From Fulvivirga maritima (GTDB taxonomy: Bacteria > Bacteroidota > Bacteroidia > Cytophagales > Cyclobacteriaceae), in the NCBI RefSeq assembly GCF_021389955.1, contig NZ_CP089980.1, positions 3,901,001 to 3,965,000 on the forward strand: DNA of 64,000 nucleotides, in the 5' to 3' direction. Made by a program: the position numbers and the translations under genes. Below the pieces are notes generated by a model. That model did not search any database. It had not been told where the DNA came from and saw nothing but the letters and a program-made list of their open reading frames with translations. Below are positions 63,318 through 64,000 of the stretch, piece after piece; position 1 is the stretch's first letter, and every line of letters starts with the position of its first letter.

Positions 63318-63457
63318 TTGTTGAATAGGGCTAGTGCAATATTGTAACTTTTTATGTTTTTCAGATAATCATATAGATCAAATGAATTAGGAGATTTCTT
63401 CTTTTTGTTATTTGAAATCACGTTTACTTTAGGAGTGGGTGCTGATATGGTTTGCAT
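63314..63457 (-). CDS. Small upstream ORF (47 residues) coupled to the EamA transporter
   Basis: Starting from the ATG at 63457 the minus strand reads MQTISAPTPKVNVISNNKKK and ends LALFNK with a TGA that overlaps the EamA ATG (ATGA). A run of four Lys (NNKKKKSPN) precedes FDLYDYLKNIKSYNIA. The coupling and absence of a better explanation for the leader support translation, but no relatives are recognised. It could be a leader peptide that regulates the transporter. Confidence 0.45.
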   Translation of the reverse strand: MQTISAPTPKVNVISNNKKKKSPNSFDLYDYLKNIKSYNIALALFNK

Positions 63458-63559
63458 AATTTTGAGTTTTGATATGGGCAATTTAACGAGGTAGGTAAGA
63501 GGACGTTCTATGAATACGATGAATAAAATTCTATCTTTATATGAAAATCATTAATACAT

Positions 63560-64000
63560 ATGGAGGTTCGTCATTTACGCCTGATCAAAGAGGTAGCAGA
63601 AAAGGGAAGTCTCACCAAGGCTAAAGAAGGCTTGTTTCTTTCTCAGTCAGCACTGAGCCATCAGCTGAAAGAGGTGGAGACTAAGCTTGGAGCACCATTG
63701 TTTCATAGAGTAAATAAGAAATTGGTGCTTACTGGCGCCGGGAAAATATTGTTGGAATCGGCTGAGCGTATCCTTAATGAGTTGGAGCAGGCCGAATTGG
63801 CGGTTAAAAAATATGTAGGTGGCGATAAAGGCACGTTGAGAGTAGGTACAGAATGTTATACCACCTATCATTGGCTGCCAGGCTTAATGGTAGATTTTCA
63901 GAAGGAATTTCCTAATGTAGATATAGAAATATCGCCAGACCCGAACGGTGAGCGTACGGAGCAGTTGCTTAACGGAAAGCTTGATTTGGCCATAGTGAGT
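63560..64000 (+). CDS. LysR-type regulator, MetR-like (partial)
   Basis: The first 147 residues of a LysR-family regulator, cut by the window edge. The winged helix-turn-helix is present (MEVRHLRLIKEVAEKGSLTK, SQSALSHQLKEVETKLG, FHRVNKKLVLTGAG). The effector domain begins LRVGTECYTTYHWLPGLM, which is close to the ECYTCF-WL motif of the homocysteine-responsive activator MetR. It is divergent from the EamA gene. MetR-type regulation of methionine synthesis genes is the best guess, but the missing C-terminus prevents confirmation. Confidence 0.9.
   Translation, partial: MEVRHLRLIKEVAEKGSLTKAKEGLFLSQSALSHQLKEVETKLGAPLFHRVNKKLVLTGAGKILLESAERILNELEQAELAVKKYVGGDKGTLRVGTECYTTYHWLPGLMVDFQKEFPNVDIEISPDPNGERTEQLLNGKLDLAIVS

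Noticed and set aside
63458-63559. MetR box or T-N11-A operator between the EamA and LysR genes
   Set aside because: No palindrome of the TGAAnnnnTTCA kind was found in the intergenic region.
1-64000. CRISPR arrays, tRNA or rRNA genes, prophage modules
   Set aside because: No regularly spaced repeats, cloverleaf-like segments or phage structural genes were seen while reading the window.

Overview
The window looks like a chromosomal segment of a Bacteroidota bacterium, most likely a marine Cytophagales of the Fulvivirga/Marivirga type; the genus is a guess. Pointers are: AT-rich sequence, a giant surface protein ending in a type IX secretion (T9SS) sorting domain, a short RpoD without an N-terminal extension, PD40/OmpA and Bacteroidota-type porin proteins, a menaquinone pathway, and -7 boxes of the Bacteroidota form TAnnTTTG upstream of several genes instead of an E. 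coli -10. No tRNA, rRNA, CRISPR array or prophage was seen.

Layout. 1-630: the 5' part of an IS110-family element whose non-coding end probably encodes a bridge RNA. 660-8403: a secreted TraB/GumN-like protein and a menaquinone operon (thioesterase menI-like, menF, menD, menB), with menC separate at 24.3 kb. 8451-17432: phosphatase, TPR protein, coiled-coil/Nif3 pair, lpxK, porin, miaE and a conserved secreted protein of unknown function. 17601-29557: a lone MacB-type permease, an orphan three-part TIR/DUF4062-like protein, PD40-OmpA protein, queA, menC, VIT1-type transporter, and an operon of an outer-membrane barrel with a secreted TPR-CHAT protease-like protein. 29652-42949: mainly housekeeping (AGCS symporter, ureohydrolase, sixA, topA-sirtuin, TlpA thioredoxin, tex, SpmA/B-like protein) plus several hypotheticals.

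43208-53774: one giant T9SS-exported adhesin-like gene, about 3047 residues when rebuilt, now broken twice: an in-frame TGA just after the signal peptide, and an IS1380-type element (49084-50501) with 19-bp inverted ends and a 5-bp target duplication ATTAA. Removing the IS and one ATTAA restores a continuous frame.

53781-64000: rsmE, acyl-CoA-binding protein, citrate synthase, TPR protein, rpoD, DoxX, then an ECF sigma/anti-sigma/two-barrel operon in which the anti-sigma gene is split by a one-base slip at an A7 tract, and finally a DMT transporter with a 47-codon upstream ORF, divergent from a MetR-like LysR regulator cut by the window edge.

The most unusual items are the doubly inactivated adhesin, the orphan TIR-like protein, the IS110 bridge-RNA region, the CHAT/barrel operon with a nested dyad over its promoter, and the frameshifted anti-sigma gene behind an ECF-type promoter.
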